Positions 9,684-19,045 of a DNA stretch of 64,000 nucleotides are shown one piece after another. The notes beneath the pieces were generated by a model. It did no database searches. It was not told the origin of the DNA and saw only the letters and a list, made by a program, of their open reading frames with translations. The position numbers and the translations under genes are program-made. The stretch's first letter is position 1. Each line of letters begins with the position of its first letter. The stretch is from JBDHHQ01 sp039586035 (GTDB lineage Bacteria; Gemmatimonadota; Gemmatimonadetes; Longimicrobiales; Gaopeijiaceae), in NCBI GenBank assembly GCA_039586035.1, contig JBDHLD010000002.1, forward strand, positions 62,001 to 126,000, in the 5' to 3' direction.

Positions 9684-11345
9684 TCAGTACCCCCGCCGCC
9701 GCTCGAGCCGTACCACCCCCATGGGGGTCGAAACGTGCACGTGGTCTTCGGTGACCGCCACGTCCAGCGCCGGGCCCGCGGGAAGGTCGCGACCCACCAG
9801 CAGGTAGCGCCAACCGCTCTCGTCTCTCATCCGCCGGGCGGCTCCGGCGTCCCCGGTCACCCAGAGCGCCTCTCCCGTGAGCCTCAGCCGGCGAAGCCGA
9901 CCCACGTTCGTCGGCACCTCGCGCAGAGGACCTTCCCAACCCCGCCCGTCGAAGCGCCACAGCGCATCGGGCGTGGCCGCCCAGGTGTCGCCCCGGTCCG
10001 AGACCAGGTCCACGACCGGCCCTGGCGGCGCCGGTGGCGCCCCGGGTATCGGCGCTGCCACCTGCCCGTCCTCCATCATGTGGACCAGGCTGCCAGCGCC
10101 GCCGACCCAGATTCCCCCGTTGGCCGCCACCACCGCATGCACCGCACGCCCCTCGAAGAACGTGCCTTCCACCGCGCCGTCGGCCGAGACCCGCACGAGG
10201 CCCAGGTCCGTCGCCGCCCAGAGCCCGCCCTCGACGGCAGCCAGCCGCCGCACGGGAAGACGCCCACCGACACCAGCGACCTGCAGCCAGCGGTCCGAGC
10301 GCCGGTCCAGTCGATACAGCCCGCCCCGCCCGCCGAACCACACGGCATCGGCCGTCACGAGGATGTCTTCGACCAGCTCCGAAGGTGCGGGGACGATACC
10401 GGCTTCGTACTGGCGCCACTGTTGGAGATCGTGGCCGGCTCGGACGGGCCCGCGCCGAGGGCCACGGCCGTCCCCTCCGATCCAGAGCCACCCGGCGTCG
10501 ACGGCCAGGGCTCCGGATCCCGAAGTGAGCAGTCCGAACGGCCGCGGCTCGGCCTCGAGAAAGCGGACGTCCAATCGGTAGAGATTGTCCCCGGCCGTAC
10601 CCAACCAATAGACGCCCGGACGGTCACCAGCGACGAACGACGTGACCGGCCACGTGCGACCTCCCCGGTCCGCCGTGAGGGTGGCGCCAGCCGCGGCGTA
10701 CGCGGGCTCCAGAAGACGGAGCCGCTCGTGCGCCGGCGCCTCCAGCGCCGCTGCCTCGGGCGGCAGCTGGCCCGGTGGCAGGGGCCGCACCGCGCCCGAG
10801 AAGCGTTCCACCAGATACCATCCGGTCGGCGTGCGGACCAACACCCCCTCACCGCGGTCCTCCGAGAGCGGAAGGATGGCCACGATGGGCCCCAAGCCAG
10901 GCGACGCCTCCAGCCGCCATCGCCCGAAGTCGACCTGGTAGCTGTGTAGCCCTCCCGTAGTGGTGCCGAGCCACACCACGCGCTCGAACGGATCGTACGC
11001 CGCCGCCGCCGGACCCTCGTCCACGGGATACCCGTCCTCCATCGTAGAGGGCTGCTGCCACCGGCCCGACAGGAGGTCGAGAATCTGCAGCCCACCTTCG
11101 GAAGCGGCGTAGAGCTGTCGGTCGTCACGGGTCATGCCGCTGACCAGGTGGAACGACGTCAGCACGGTCCGGTCCTCCGGTCGCCAGGCCCGGCCTTCCT
11201 GGGCAAAGAGCGGCGAGGCCGCGAAGGGCACGATCAGCAGCGCCGCATAGCCCGGCCGCCGCCGGACGGTGGGCGGGACGGCCCTCCCCGCCTTACCGCT
11301 CGTCCTCGGTGTCGAGGGTGACGGAAACCGACGTTGGCGGGACAC
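9684..11345 (-). CDS. Secreted beta-propeller repeat protein of unknown function
   Basis: A 553-residue protein with a long basic N-region, a signal peptide (GYAALLIVPFAASPLFAQEG), then repeated propeller blades. Recurring units have the form xVWLGTTTGGLHxY, VYWLGTAGDNLYRL, LWIGGDG, VWFGGRGGLYRLD, LWAATDLGLVRV, IWVGGAGSLVHM and TWAATPDALWRFDG. This is like the two-component-regulator propeller repeat, but no kinase, membrane or output domain follows. It sits between nnr and thiL with short gaps (11 and 2 bases), so it is probably co-transcribed. The GTG start at 11345 is the best available after the nnr stop; the ribosome site is weak. It is probably a periplasmic or surface protein; its ligand is unknown. 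Confidence 0.75.
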   Translation of the reverse strand: MSRQRRFPSPSTPRTSGKAGRAVPPTVRRRPGYAALLIVPFAASPLFAQEGRAWRPEDRTVLTSFHLVSGMTRDDRQLYAASEGGLQILDLLSGRWQQPSTMEDGYPVDEGPAAAAYDPFERVVWLGTTTGGLHSYQVDFGRWRLEASPGLGPIVAILPLSEDRGEGVLVRTPTGWYLVERFSGAVRPLPPGQLPPEAAALEAPAHERLRLLEPAYAAAGATLTADRGGRTWPVTSFVAGDRPGVYWLGTAGDNLYRLDVRFLEAEPRPFGLLTSGSGALAVDAGWLWIGGDGRGPRRGPVRAGHDLQQWRQYEAGIVPAPSELVEDILVTADAVWFGGRGGLYRLDRRSDRWLQVAGVGGRLPVRRLAAVEGGLWAATDLGLVRVSADGAVEGTFFEGRAVHAVVAANGGIWVGGAGSLVHMMEDGQVAAPIPGAPPAPPGPVVDLVSDRGDTWAATPDALWRFDGRGWEGPLREVPTNVGRLRRLRLTGEALWVTGDAGAARRMRDESGWRYLLVGRDLPAGPALDVAVTEDHVHVSTPMGVVRLERRRGY

Positions 11346-11355
11346 TGACGGCCCG

Positions 11356-12951
11356 CTACCGCGGCGGGTCGGCGTCGAACACCACGAAGGGCAAGTCCAG
11401 GTCGGTGAGGCCGTCGCCCTCCTCCAGCAGGACATGCGAGAGCCCGTCCACCACGTCGTCCGGGATCAGGCCCGCTCCACGTCCGGCGAGAGCGGCGGCC
11501 CGCCCGCTGTAGTAGAGGCCCAGGGCCGCGGCCTCGTCGGGCGGAGCGCCCTGAGCCAGGAAGCTGCCCACCACGCCCGTGAGGACGTCTCCCATACCCC
11601 CTGTGGCCAGGTCCGACGTCCCCACGACGTCGACGCGGACCCGGCCTTCCGGTGCTGCGACCACGGAAGGCAACCCCTTGAGGAGCACGGTGGCGCCGAG
11701 CGTGGCGGCCGCCGCCCGTGCCACCCCCACGCGGTCAGCCGCCACCGCGTCGCGACCGTGCGACGTGATGCGCTCGAGCTCGCCCGTGTGAGGCGTGAGG
11801 ACCAGCGGGCGATTCCGGGCGAGCTCCTCGAGCGCGGGCGTCCGCCCCGCCGCGGCCAGCGTCAGCGCGTCGGCGTCGAGGACGGTCGGTTTGCCGATGG
11901 ACCCGGCCAACACCACCGACAGGGCATCGCCGGCTGCGGTGTCGGTGCCCAACCCCGGCCCGGCGGCCACCGCCGCGGATCGTTCGAGAGCGGCGTGCAC
12001 CGCGCCCGGGTCGTCGAGATCGACGAAGATGGCCTCGGGCGCCGTGGTCTGGATGATCTCGCGGTTTTCGGCTGCGGAGGCCACGCGGAGCAGGCCGATG
12101 CCCGACCGCTGCGCGGCGCGAGCGGCCATCACCGCCGCGCCACCCATCCCCGCGCGCCCGGCCACCACGAGCAGGGTGCCCACCGCGTACTTGTGGGTCT
12201 CGCTCTCGCGCCGCGGGAGGCGGGCGTGCGCCCAGCCGGGCGTGATCACCCCCGCGGCGAAGGTCGGGCCGTCGGGCGGGAATCCGATCTCCACTGCCAC
12301 CAGCCGCCCAGCCAAGCTCCGGCCCGGAGGCACGAGGGATCCGAGCTTCGGCCAGCCGAACGCCACGGTTTCCCGGGCGCGCACCGCGGCCCCCGGGGCT
12401 GCGCCGGTGCCCGCGTCGACCCCCGAGGGGATGTCCAGGGCGAAGACCGGCGCCGGACACCGGTTCACGGCTTCGATGGCGTGAGCTTGACGCGCTCGTG
12501 GCGCGCCGCGAATGCCGGTGCCGAGAATCCCGTCCACCACGACCCCGGCCCCGGCCAGGATCGCGTCGTAGGCCGCATCGTCTGCCAGATCGGTATCCAG
12601 GACCGTGGAGAGCCCCCAGCCGTGCTCCAATCCCTCATCCACTCGATCTGCCACGACGAGGGCGCGAACGGTCCGTCCCCAGGCCGCCAACGTGCGCAGC
12701 AGGACCAATGCGTCGCCCCCGTTGTTGCCGGCGCCCACCACTGCCACCACCGTACCGTCGGGGTGGAGCTTGTCGAGGATCTGGGCCGCGGAACGGCCCG
12801 CGTTTTCCATCAAGGTGTACTGCGGAACCCCGACCCGGTCGATGGCTTGGCGGTCGAACGCCGCAGCCTCAGACCCGGTCGGGGCTCCGATGTGGGTCCG
12901 ACCGAAGGGCCGGGTGGGGAGTTCTGAAGGGCTCGGGTCTTCCACGGTCAC
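11356..12951 (-). CDS. nnr: Bifunctional NAD(P)H-hydrate epimerase / ADP-dependent dehydratase
   Basis: Repairs hydrated NADH and NADPH. The 531-residue fusion is of the usual length. Residues about 25-225 are the YjeF_N epimerase domain (MENAGRSAAQ, VVGAGNNGGDALVLLRTLA, DGILGTGIRG, DIPSGVDAGTG). Residues about 240-510 are the ribokinase-like dehydratase (HKYAVGTLLVVAGRAGMGGAAVMAARAA, GPGLGTD, LDADALTL, LTPHTGELERI, ATGGMGDVLTGVVGSFLAQG). The start is a GTG at 12951. It follows the zinc-ribbon gene after a 55-base gap and is followed by the propeller gene. Confidence 0.95.
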   Translation of the reverse strand: MTVEDPSPSELPTRPFGRTHIGAPTGSEAAAFDRQAIDRVGVPQYTLMENAGRSAAQILDKLHPDGTVVAVVGAGNNGGDALVLLRTLAAWGRTVRALVVADRVDEGLEHGWGLSTVLDTDLADDAAYDAILAGAGVVVDGILGTGIRGAPRARQAHAIEAVNRCPAPVFALDIPSGVDAGTGAAPGAAVRARETVAFGWPKLGSLVPPGRSLAGRLVAVEIGFPPDGPTFAAGVITPGWAHARLPRRESETHKYAVGTLLVVAGRAGMGGAAVMAARAAQRSGIGLLRVASAAENREIIQTTAPEAIFVDLDDPGAVHAALERSAAVAAGPGLGTDTAAGDALSVVLAGSIGKPTVLDADALTLAAAGRTPALEELARNRPLVLTPHTGELERITSHGRDAVAADRVGVARAAAATLGATVLLKGLPSVVAAPEGRVRVDVVGTSDLATGGMGDVLTGVVGSFLAQGAPPDEAAALGLYYSGRAAALAGRGAGLIPDDVVDGLSHVLLEEGDGLTDLDLPFVVFDADPPR

Positions 12952-13006
12952 TCCCCCTCCAGTCCGTTGTGCAGGGAAGCGCTGCCGGCAGACCCTCGGG
13001 TGGGAC

Positions 13007-13204
13007 TTACTTGTAGCTCTGACCGATGTTTCGGCCCAGCGTGATCTCCCCGTTGTCGATGCGGATGTTGAACCCGCAATCCGGATTCGAGCACACCCAT
13101 GCCTTGTACCGGATCGGTGCTCCGTCCCTGCCGTAGTCGGACAAGGGGAGCAGAAGACCGGTCTCGCACTTCAGACAACTAGGGAATCCACGACCGTCCT
13201 CCAT
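13007..13204 (-). CDS. Small zinc-ribbon protein, unknown function
   Basis: A 65-residue protein with four cysteines arranged C10-x2-C13 and C38-x4-C43, a one-domain zinc ribbon. The tail NIRIDNGEITLGRNIGQSYK is basic and polar. The ATG at 13204 is preceded by a strong GGGAGGGG ribosome site six bases away; a TTG two codons earlier is less likely. It lies between a Minf_1886-family gene and nnr on the same strand. Function is not recognisable; a nucleic-acid or protein contact role would be a guess. Confidence 0.75.
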   Translation of the reverse strand: MEDGRGFPSCLKCETGLLLPLSDYGRDGAPIRYKAWVCSNPDCGFNIRIDNGEITLGRNIGQSYK

Positions 13205-13267
13205 GTTCAACCCCTCCCGTCTGCGTGGAAAGCTGCGGTGTGCGCAAGCCGGCGGCCCTCTTGGCCC

Positions 13268-13648
13268 CTAGCTCGCAGCACCCCATGGATAGTTGCGTTC
13301 GAAGACATCCTCGAAGTCGAAGATGTTCTCGAAGTCGGCCCTCGAGTCGCCACTCTGCTTGATGAGCACGCCTGCGTCTACAAGGGTGAACACGATCTCC
13401 CCGAGGTCCTTGGTCGTGTGGATACCCCAGTGCTCCAGCACGGTCCGTGCGATGGGACCGTACTGTTCGAGGGCAAGCGCACGAACGCCCTCGGCGAGCT
13501 CCTGGCCCGAGATGTGGCGGGGCTCGTCCAGGTCCTTCATGACCGCATGCAGGGCAGACAAGAGGAACAAGTACGCTTTCCCATGGAAGCGCGGGTTCCT
13601 CTCCTGGAGCTGGTCCAAGATGCTCTCTGCGAACTGCAAGTCGGTCAT
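13268..13648 (-). CDS. Minf_1886-family conserved protein
   Basis: A 126-residue protein recognised from its whole layout: FAESILDQLQERNPRFHGKAYLFLLSALHAVM, HISGQELAEGVRALALEQYGPIARTVLEHWGI, T.DLGEIVFTLVDAGVLIKQSGD and an acidic aromatic tail (FENIFDFEDVFERNYPW). This small family is widespread in Verrucomicrobia, Planctomycetes and Gemmatimonadota and has no assigned function. The frame extends upstream into glyA to 13897, but the ATG at 13648 gives the family N-terminus. No good ribosome site is visible. It follows glyA by 91 bases. Confidence 0.85.
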   Translation of the reverse strand: MTDLQFAESILDQLQERNPRFHGKAYLFLLSALHAVMKDLDEPRHISGQELAEGVRALALEQYGPIARTVLEHWGIHTTKDLGEIVFTLVDAGVLIKQSGDSRADFENIFDFEDVFERNYPWGAAS

Positions 13649-13739
13649 ATCAGCAATCTTACGATCTCGGGTGCGGGGCGCAAACCTGGCCCTCGCCCGG
13701 ACGCCGTTCCCGAGTGCTCTCACGGCACCGGCGGGAGAA

Positions 13740-15023
13740 CTATGCCAGGCTCGCCAACTCCCTGTAAAGGGGGAACGCGTCGCACAGCTCAACGACCTCG
13801 CCGCGGACCCGGCCGAGGACGCTCTCGTCTTCGTGGTCCTCCAGGACGTCCGCGATCCAATCGGCGATGCTGGCCATTTCGGCCTCTTCCATCCCACGGC
13901 TGGTCAAGGCCGCGGTACCGATGCGGAGTCCCGACGTCACGAACGGCGACCGGGTCTCTCCCGGCACCGTGTTCTTGTTTACCGTGATCCCGGCCTCCTC
14001 CAACGCATGCTCGGCTACCTTCCCCGTCAGCTCGTCGCGTCGCCGCAGGTCCACGAGAATCAGATGGTTGTCGGTGCCTCCGCTGACCAGGTCGAAGCCA
14101 CGCTCCAACAGCCGTTCGGCCATGGCCGCCGCGTTGGCCACGACCTGGCGGGCGTAGGTGGTGAAGTCCGGCTGGGCCGCCTCCCTGAGCGCCACGGCCT
14201 TGGCGGCGATGGCATGCATCAGGGGACCGCCCTGGGTACCCGGGAACACCGCTTTGTCGATCGCGCGGGCGTGTTCGGCCCGGCACAAGATCATGCCGCC
14301 CCGCGGGCCCCGCAGCGTCTTGTGCGTGGTCGTCGTCACGATGTCGGCGTGGGGAACGGGGCTCGGGTGGACCCCTGCCGCTACCAGCCCCGCGATGTGA
14401 GCCATGTCCACGAGCAGGAGAGCGCCGACGTCCTGGGCGACCTGGCCGAACGCGGCGAAGTCGATGATCCGAGGGTAGGCGCTCGCCCCCGCGATGATCA
14501 TCGCGGGGCGGACGTCGCGGGCCTGGGCGTGAAGCCTGTCGTAGTCGATGCGGCCCGTCGCCTCGTCGACCCCATAGGCCGACACCTCGAAGAGCTGACC
14601 GCTGAAGTTCACCGGTGAGCCATGCGTGAGATGCCCGCCGTGGTTCAGGTCCATCCCGAGAATGAGGTCACCGGGCTTCAGAAACGCCAGGAACGCCGCC
14701 ATGTTGGCCTGAGCGCCGGAGTGTGGCTGAACGTTCGCGTGATCGGCGCCGAACAAGCGAGTCGCCCGGTCGCGGGCGAGGTCCTCGGCCACGTCCACGT
14801 GCTCGCACCCACCGTAGTATCGCTTCCCGGGCAGTCCTTCGGCGTATTTGTTCGTCAGGACCGTCCCCGTCGCTTCGAGCACGGCCCGCGACACGAAGTT
14901 CTCGCTGGCGATGAGCTCGAGCTGCGAGCCCTGACGCTCGGCTTCCCTTCGAATCGTCTCGAAGATCTCCGGATCCACGCTTTTGAGGTGCTCCATCCGC
15001 CCCCGCCGGGTTTGAGTCGTCAT
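13740..15023 (-). CDS. glyA: Serine hydroxymethyltransferase
   Basis: Interconverts serine and glycine with transfer of a one-carbon unit to tetrahydrofolate; PLP-dependent and cytosolic. The 427 residues show ELIASENFVSRAVLEATGTVLTNKYAEG, GKRYYGGCEHVD, NVQPHSGAQANMA, the PLP-lysine motif TTTTHKTLRGPRGG and the C-terminal GTAALTSRGM. The length and every active-site block are normal. It follows the leucine-type dehydrogenase gene by 60 bases. The ATG start at 15023 has only a weak ribosome site. Confidence 0.97.
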   Translation of the reverse strand: MTTQTRRGRMEHLKSVDPEIFETIRREAERQGSQLELIASENFVSRAVLEATGTVLTNKYAEGLPGKRYYGGCEHVDVAEDLARDRATRLFGADHANVQPHSGAQANMAAFLAFLKPGDLILGMDLNHGGHLTHGSPVNFSGQLFEVSAYGVDEATGRIDYDRLHAQARDVRPAMIIAGASAYPRIIDFAAFGQVAQDVGALLLVDMAHIAGLVAAGVHPSPVPHADIVTTTTHKTLRGPRGGMILCRAEHARAIDKAVFPGTQGGPLMHAIAAKAVALREAAQPDFTTYARQVVANAAAMAERLLERGFDLVSGGTDNHLILVDLRRRDELTGKVAEHALEEAGITVNKNTVPGETRSPFVTSGLRIGTAALTSRGMEEAEMASIADWIADVLEDHEDESVLGRVRGEVVELCDAFPLYRELASLA

Positions 15024-15083
15024 CCTGTGGTTCGCTGCTGAGCCGCCGTCAGGCCGTCGTGTGGGTCCCTGCGCTTCCAGACC

Positions 15084-16237
<1,154 letters not shown>

Positions 16238-16238
<1 letters not shown>

Positions 16239-17425
16239 TACGCCTCCTTGGCTTCTTTGATGACCTCGCGGGCAATGGCCACGCGCATGATCTCGCTGGT
16301 GCCCTCGAGGATTTCCGTTCCCTTGGCGTCCCGGAGGAGCTTCTCCACCGGGTAGTCCCGCATGTATCCGTACCCTCCAAAGATCTGCACCGCTTCGTCG
16401 GCCACCCAGAGGGCAGCCCGGCTGGCGTTCAGCTTGGCCATGGCAGCCGAGGCCCGCTGGCTCGACGCACCGGTGGCGCGGCTCGAGTCGGAGACGTGCC
16501 CAGCCGCCTCGAAACGGCTGGCCACGTCGAGGGTGAGGGCCCGAGCCCCGGCGATCCGCGTCGCCATGTCGGCGAGCTTGCCCTGTATCGCACCGAAATC
16601 CGCAATGGCCGTCCCGAATTGATGGCGCTCCAGGGCATATGCCGTGGCGTGCTCGAACGCGGACTGGGCGATGCCAACCGAGATGGCAGCATCTCCCAGT
16701 CGGGCGAGATCCAGGGCGCGCAGGACCGAGACGAACCCGTCGTCAGGTAGGGAGACCAGCCGCTCGGCGCCCACGGTCACCGAGTTCAGCAACACCTCCA
16801 CGGTTTGAGAAGCCCGAAGTCCCATCGTCTTCTCACGCCGGCCGACCTCGTATCCGTCCGCGCTCCGGTCCACCAGGAACGCACCCATGGGAGCCGAGTC
16901 CCGATCGGTGCCTTCCAGCCGCGCGAACACCAGGATGACGCCGGCGCGGTCACCGTTCGTGACCCACTTCTTGCGGCCCTCAAGGCACCACCCGTCGCCG
17001 GCGGGAACCGCCCGGGCGGCCAGGGAGGCGGCGTCACTTCCGGCCGTTGCCTCAGAGAGGGCAAAGGCGCCGAGGAGGGTCCCACTCGCCAGCTCCGGCA
17101 GCCAGCGCTCTTTCTGGGCGTCCGTGCCGTGGGCCAGGATGAGCCCTACCAGGGGCCCGTTCTGGATCGCGACGGACAGCGCCACGCTGGCGTCCCCCCA
17201 GGCCAGCTGCTCGAGGGCCAGAAGGTACGTCGTCAGCTCCAGCTCGAGCCCGCCGTACGCCTCCGGCACCAGCATGCCCAGGAAACCCAACTCTCCCAGC
17301 TTGGCGAAGATATCCTCCTCCAGATGCCGATCCTCGTCCCAACGACCTGCCTGGGCGCGGATCTCGCCGGCGGTGAAGTCTCGCGCCAGGTCCCGGATCT
17401 CGATCTGCTCCGGCGTCAGAACCAC
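16238..17425 (-). CDS. Acyl-CoA dehydrogenase
   Basis: A 395-residue FAD enzyme that introduces the alpha-beta double bond into an acyl-CoA. Visible are LTPEQIEIRDLARDF at the N-terminus, FALSEATAGSDAASL and KKWVTNGDRAGVILVFAR around the flavin, ERHQFGTAIADFGAIQGKLADMATRI, QIFGGYGYMRDYPVEKLLRDAKGTEILEGTSEI, and the Glu of EGTSE as the usual catalytic base in short-chain members. It most resembles the butyryl/short-chain group. A GTG start at 17425 lies 13 bases after the hbd stop with GAGGA upstream. It forms a unit with hbd and the amino-acid dehydrogenase. Confidence 0.93.
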
Positions 17426-17438
17426 GTCTATTCGTCCT

Positions 17439-18296
17439 CTACCCGTCGTATCGATAGAAGCCACGACCGCTCTTGCGGCCATTCCAGCCGGCCGCGACGT
17501 ACTTCCGCAGCAGCGGGCACGGCCGGTAGCGGTCGTCGCCGAGGTCCCGATGCAGGACCTCGAGAATGCTCAGACAGGTGTCCAACCCGATCAGGTCGGC
17601 GAGCGTCAGCGGGCCCATAGGATGGTTCATCCCAAGCTTCATTACCGTGTCGATGGCCTCGGCGTCGGCCACGCCCTCCATCAAGGCGAACACCGCCTCG
17701 TTGATCATGGGCATGAGCACGCGGTTGGACACGAATCCCGGAAAGTCCGCCACCTCCACGGGGGTCTTGCCCAACTCGCGCGACAGCTCCATGACGGCGG
17801 TCGTGGTGGCCTCGTCGGTGGCCAGACCCCGAATGACTTCCACCAGCTTCATGACCGGCACGGGATTCATGAAGTGCATGCCGATGACCTTCTCGGGCTT
17901 GGACGTCGCCGAAGCGATCTCGGTGATGGAGATGGACGAGGTGTTGCTGGCCAGGATCGTGGCCTCGGGAGCCGCTCCGTCCAGCACGGCGAAGATCTGG
18001 GCCTTGAGCTCGGGCCTCTCGGGCACGGCCTCGATCACCAACTCGGCGTCGGCAGCAGCCTCCTCGACAGAGGTGGACGTGCGAAGCCGGGCCAGCGTGT
18101 CGATGCGCGCGTCCTCGTCGAGGACGCCCTTCGCGACCTGACGATCGAGATTTCGGCCGATGGTCGCCCGGGCCGTGTCGAGCACCTCCTGTGAAACGTC
18201 CACCAGATGCACGTCACGCCCGTGCTGCGCGCAGACGTGGGCGATGCCATTCCCCATGGTGCCACCGCCGACTACGACGATCCGCTGCAATGCCAC
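17439..18296 (-). CDS. hbd: 3-hydroxybutyryl-CoA dehydrogenase
   Basis: A 285-residue enzyme that interconverts 3-hydroxyacyl-CoA and 3-ketoacyl-CoA with NAD(P). The Rossmann motif VVVGGGTMGNGIAHVCAQHG is at the N-terminus, followed by NTSSISITEIA, the catalytic histidine segment GMHFMNPVPVMKLVEVI, PGFVSNRVLMPMINEA and the C-terminal GLDTCLSILEVLHRDLGDDRYRPCPLL. The GTG start at 18296 has a strong AGGAGG four bases upstream; the longer open frame to 18965 lies over bioY and is not coding. It heads the hbd-acyl-CoA dehydrogenase-amino-acid dehydrogenase unit, just after the bioY terminator. Confidence 0.96.
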   Translation of the reverse strand: MALQRIVVVGGGTMGNGIAHVCAQHGRDVHLVDVSQEVLDTARATIGRNLDRQVAKGVLDEDARIDTLARLRTSTSVEEAAADAELVIEAVPERPELKAQIFAVLDGAAPEATILASNTSSISITEIASATSKPEKVIGMHFMNPVPVMKLVEVIRGLATDEATTTAVMELSRELGKTPVEVADFPGFVSNRVLMPMINEAVFALMEGVADAEAIDTVMKLGMNHPMGPLTLADLIGLDTCLSILEVLHRDLGDDRYRPCPLLRKYVAAGWNGRKSGRGFYRYDG

Positions 18297-18392
18297 CTTC
18301 CCTCCTGTTCGTTTCGAAGCCTGCCCCTCCCGCGCCCCGGCCGATCCTGGAACGCCACCACCCGAGCGGCCGACGGGGGCCGCACCACCAAG

Positions 18393-18427
18393 AAAAAGGC
18401 CCCGGGCGGCTAGCTGCCTCCGAGGCC
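18393..18427 (-). terminator. Intrinsic terminator at the end of bioY
   Basis: An 8-bp stem (GGCCTCGG with CCGGGGCC, one G-U pair) is followed directly by five Ts on the minus strand. The 5' arm lies in the last codons of bioY and the stop codon lies in the loop. It separates the thiolase-bioY unit from hbd. Confidence 0.75.
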
Positions 18428-18994
18428 TTCCTTCCGCAGTCGCATGACGAGCACGAGAGCGAGTACCACCTTGATGAGGTCTCCCCCCAGGAATGGGACC
18501 ACCCCGAGAGCCAGGAGCGTCCTGGGATCGGCAGCCGTCAGCACGGCGAGTTGGGTGATGCCACCCAGGTAGATGGTCCCCAGTCCCATGAGAAGCCCGA
18601 GCAGCACCGGCAGCCACCGTCGGCGCCTGCCCACCACGAGGCCCACCACCAGCGCCGCGGCGGGGAACGCCATGAGGTACCCCCCCGTCGGACCCACGAG
18701 CCACGGGAGGCCGGCGTGGCCGCCGGCGAAGACCGGAGCTCCCATCACGCCCACGGCAAGGTAGCTCGCCATGGCGGCCGCCCCCGCCAAGGGTCCCAGC
18801 AGGGCACCGGCCAGGAGAGCCACCATGGGCTGCAGCGTCATGGGTACCGGGCTCCACGGCACCGGGATCGCCACGTACGCGCTGATGGTCATGGCGATCA
18901 CGAAGGCCGCGCCGCCGAGAGCGGTCCTTATGCGGCGGTCCGGCACCAGTACGGCGAGGCTCCACGTCCTGTGCGCTCCGGTGGCTTCGTTCAT
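18410..18994 (-). CDS. bioY: Biotin transporter BioY
   Basis: A 194-residue membrane S-component of the ECF-type biotin importer. Six hydrophobic helices can be traced. BioY signatures present are PVPWSPVPMTLQPMVALLAGALLGPLAGA, YLAVGVMGAPVFAGG, GLPWLVGPTGGYLMAFPAAA and the C-terminal FLGGDLIKVVLALVLV. No EcfA or EcfT partner gene is adjacent, so it acts alone or shares a module encoded elsewhere. It follows the thiolase gene by 51 bases. Biotin uptake would serve the AccB/AccC carboxylase encoded at 60.8-62.7 kb. Confidence 0.93.
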   Translation of the reverse strand: MNEATGAHRTWSLAVLVPDRRIRTALGGAAFVIAMTISAYVAIPVPWSPVPMTLQPMVALLAGALLGPLAGAAAMASYLAVGVMGAPVFAGGHAGLPWLVGPTGGYLMAFPAAALVVGLVVGRRRRWLPVLLGLLMGLGTIYLGGITQLAVLTAADPRTLLALGVVPFLGGDLIKVVLALVLVMRLRKEGLGGS

Positions 18995-19045
18995 CGAGGC
19001 GGTGCTCCTGGGTTCAGATCCGGGTGTGTTCGCGAGCTGGAGACG

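Noticed and set aside
11269..12927. 552-codon plus-strand frame opposite nnr
   Set aside because: A shadow of nnr; no recognisable motif and no ribosome site.
18188..18206. TGTGAAACGTCCACCA as a second Rex site
   Set aside because: Only one half-site matches well, and it is inside the hbd coding sequence.
18297..18965. Upstream part of the hbd reading frame over bioY
   Set aside because: Not similar to Hbd; the GTG at 18296 has a strong AGGAGG and gives the Rossmann motif at the right distance.
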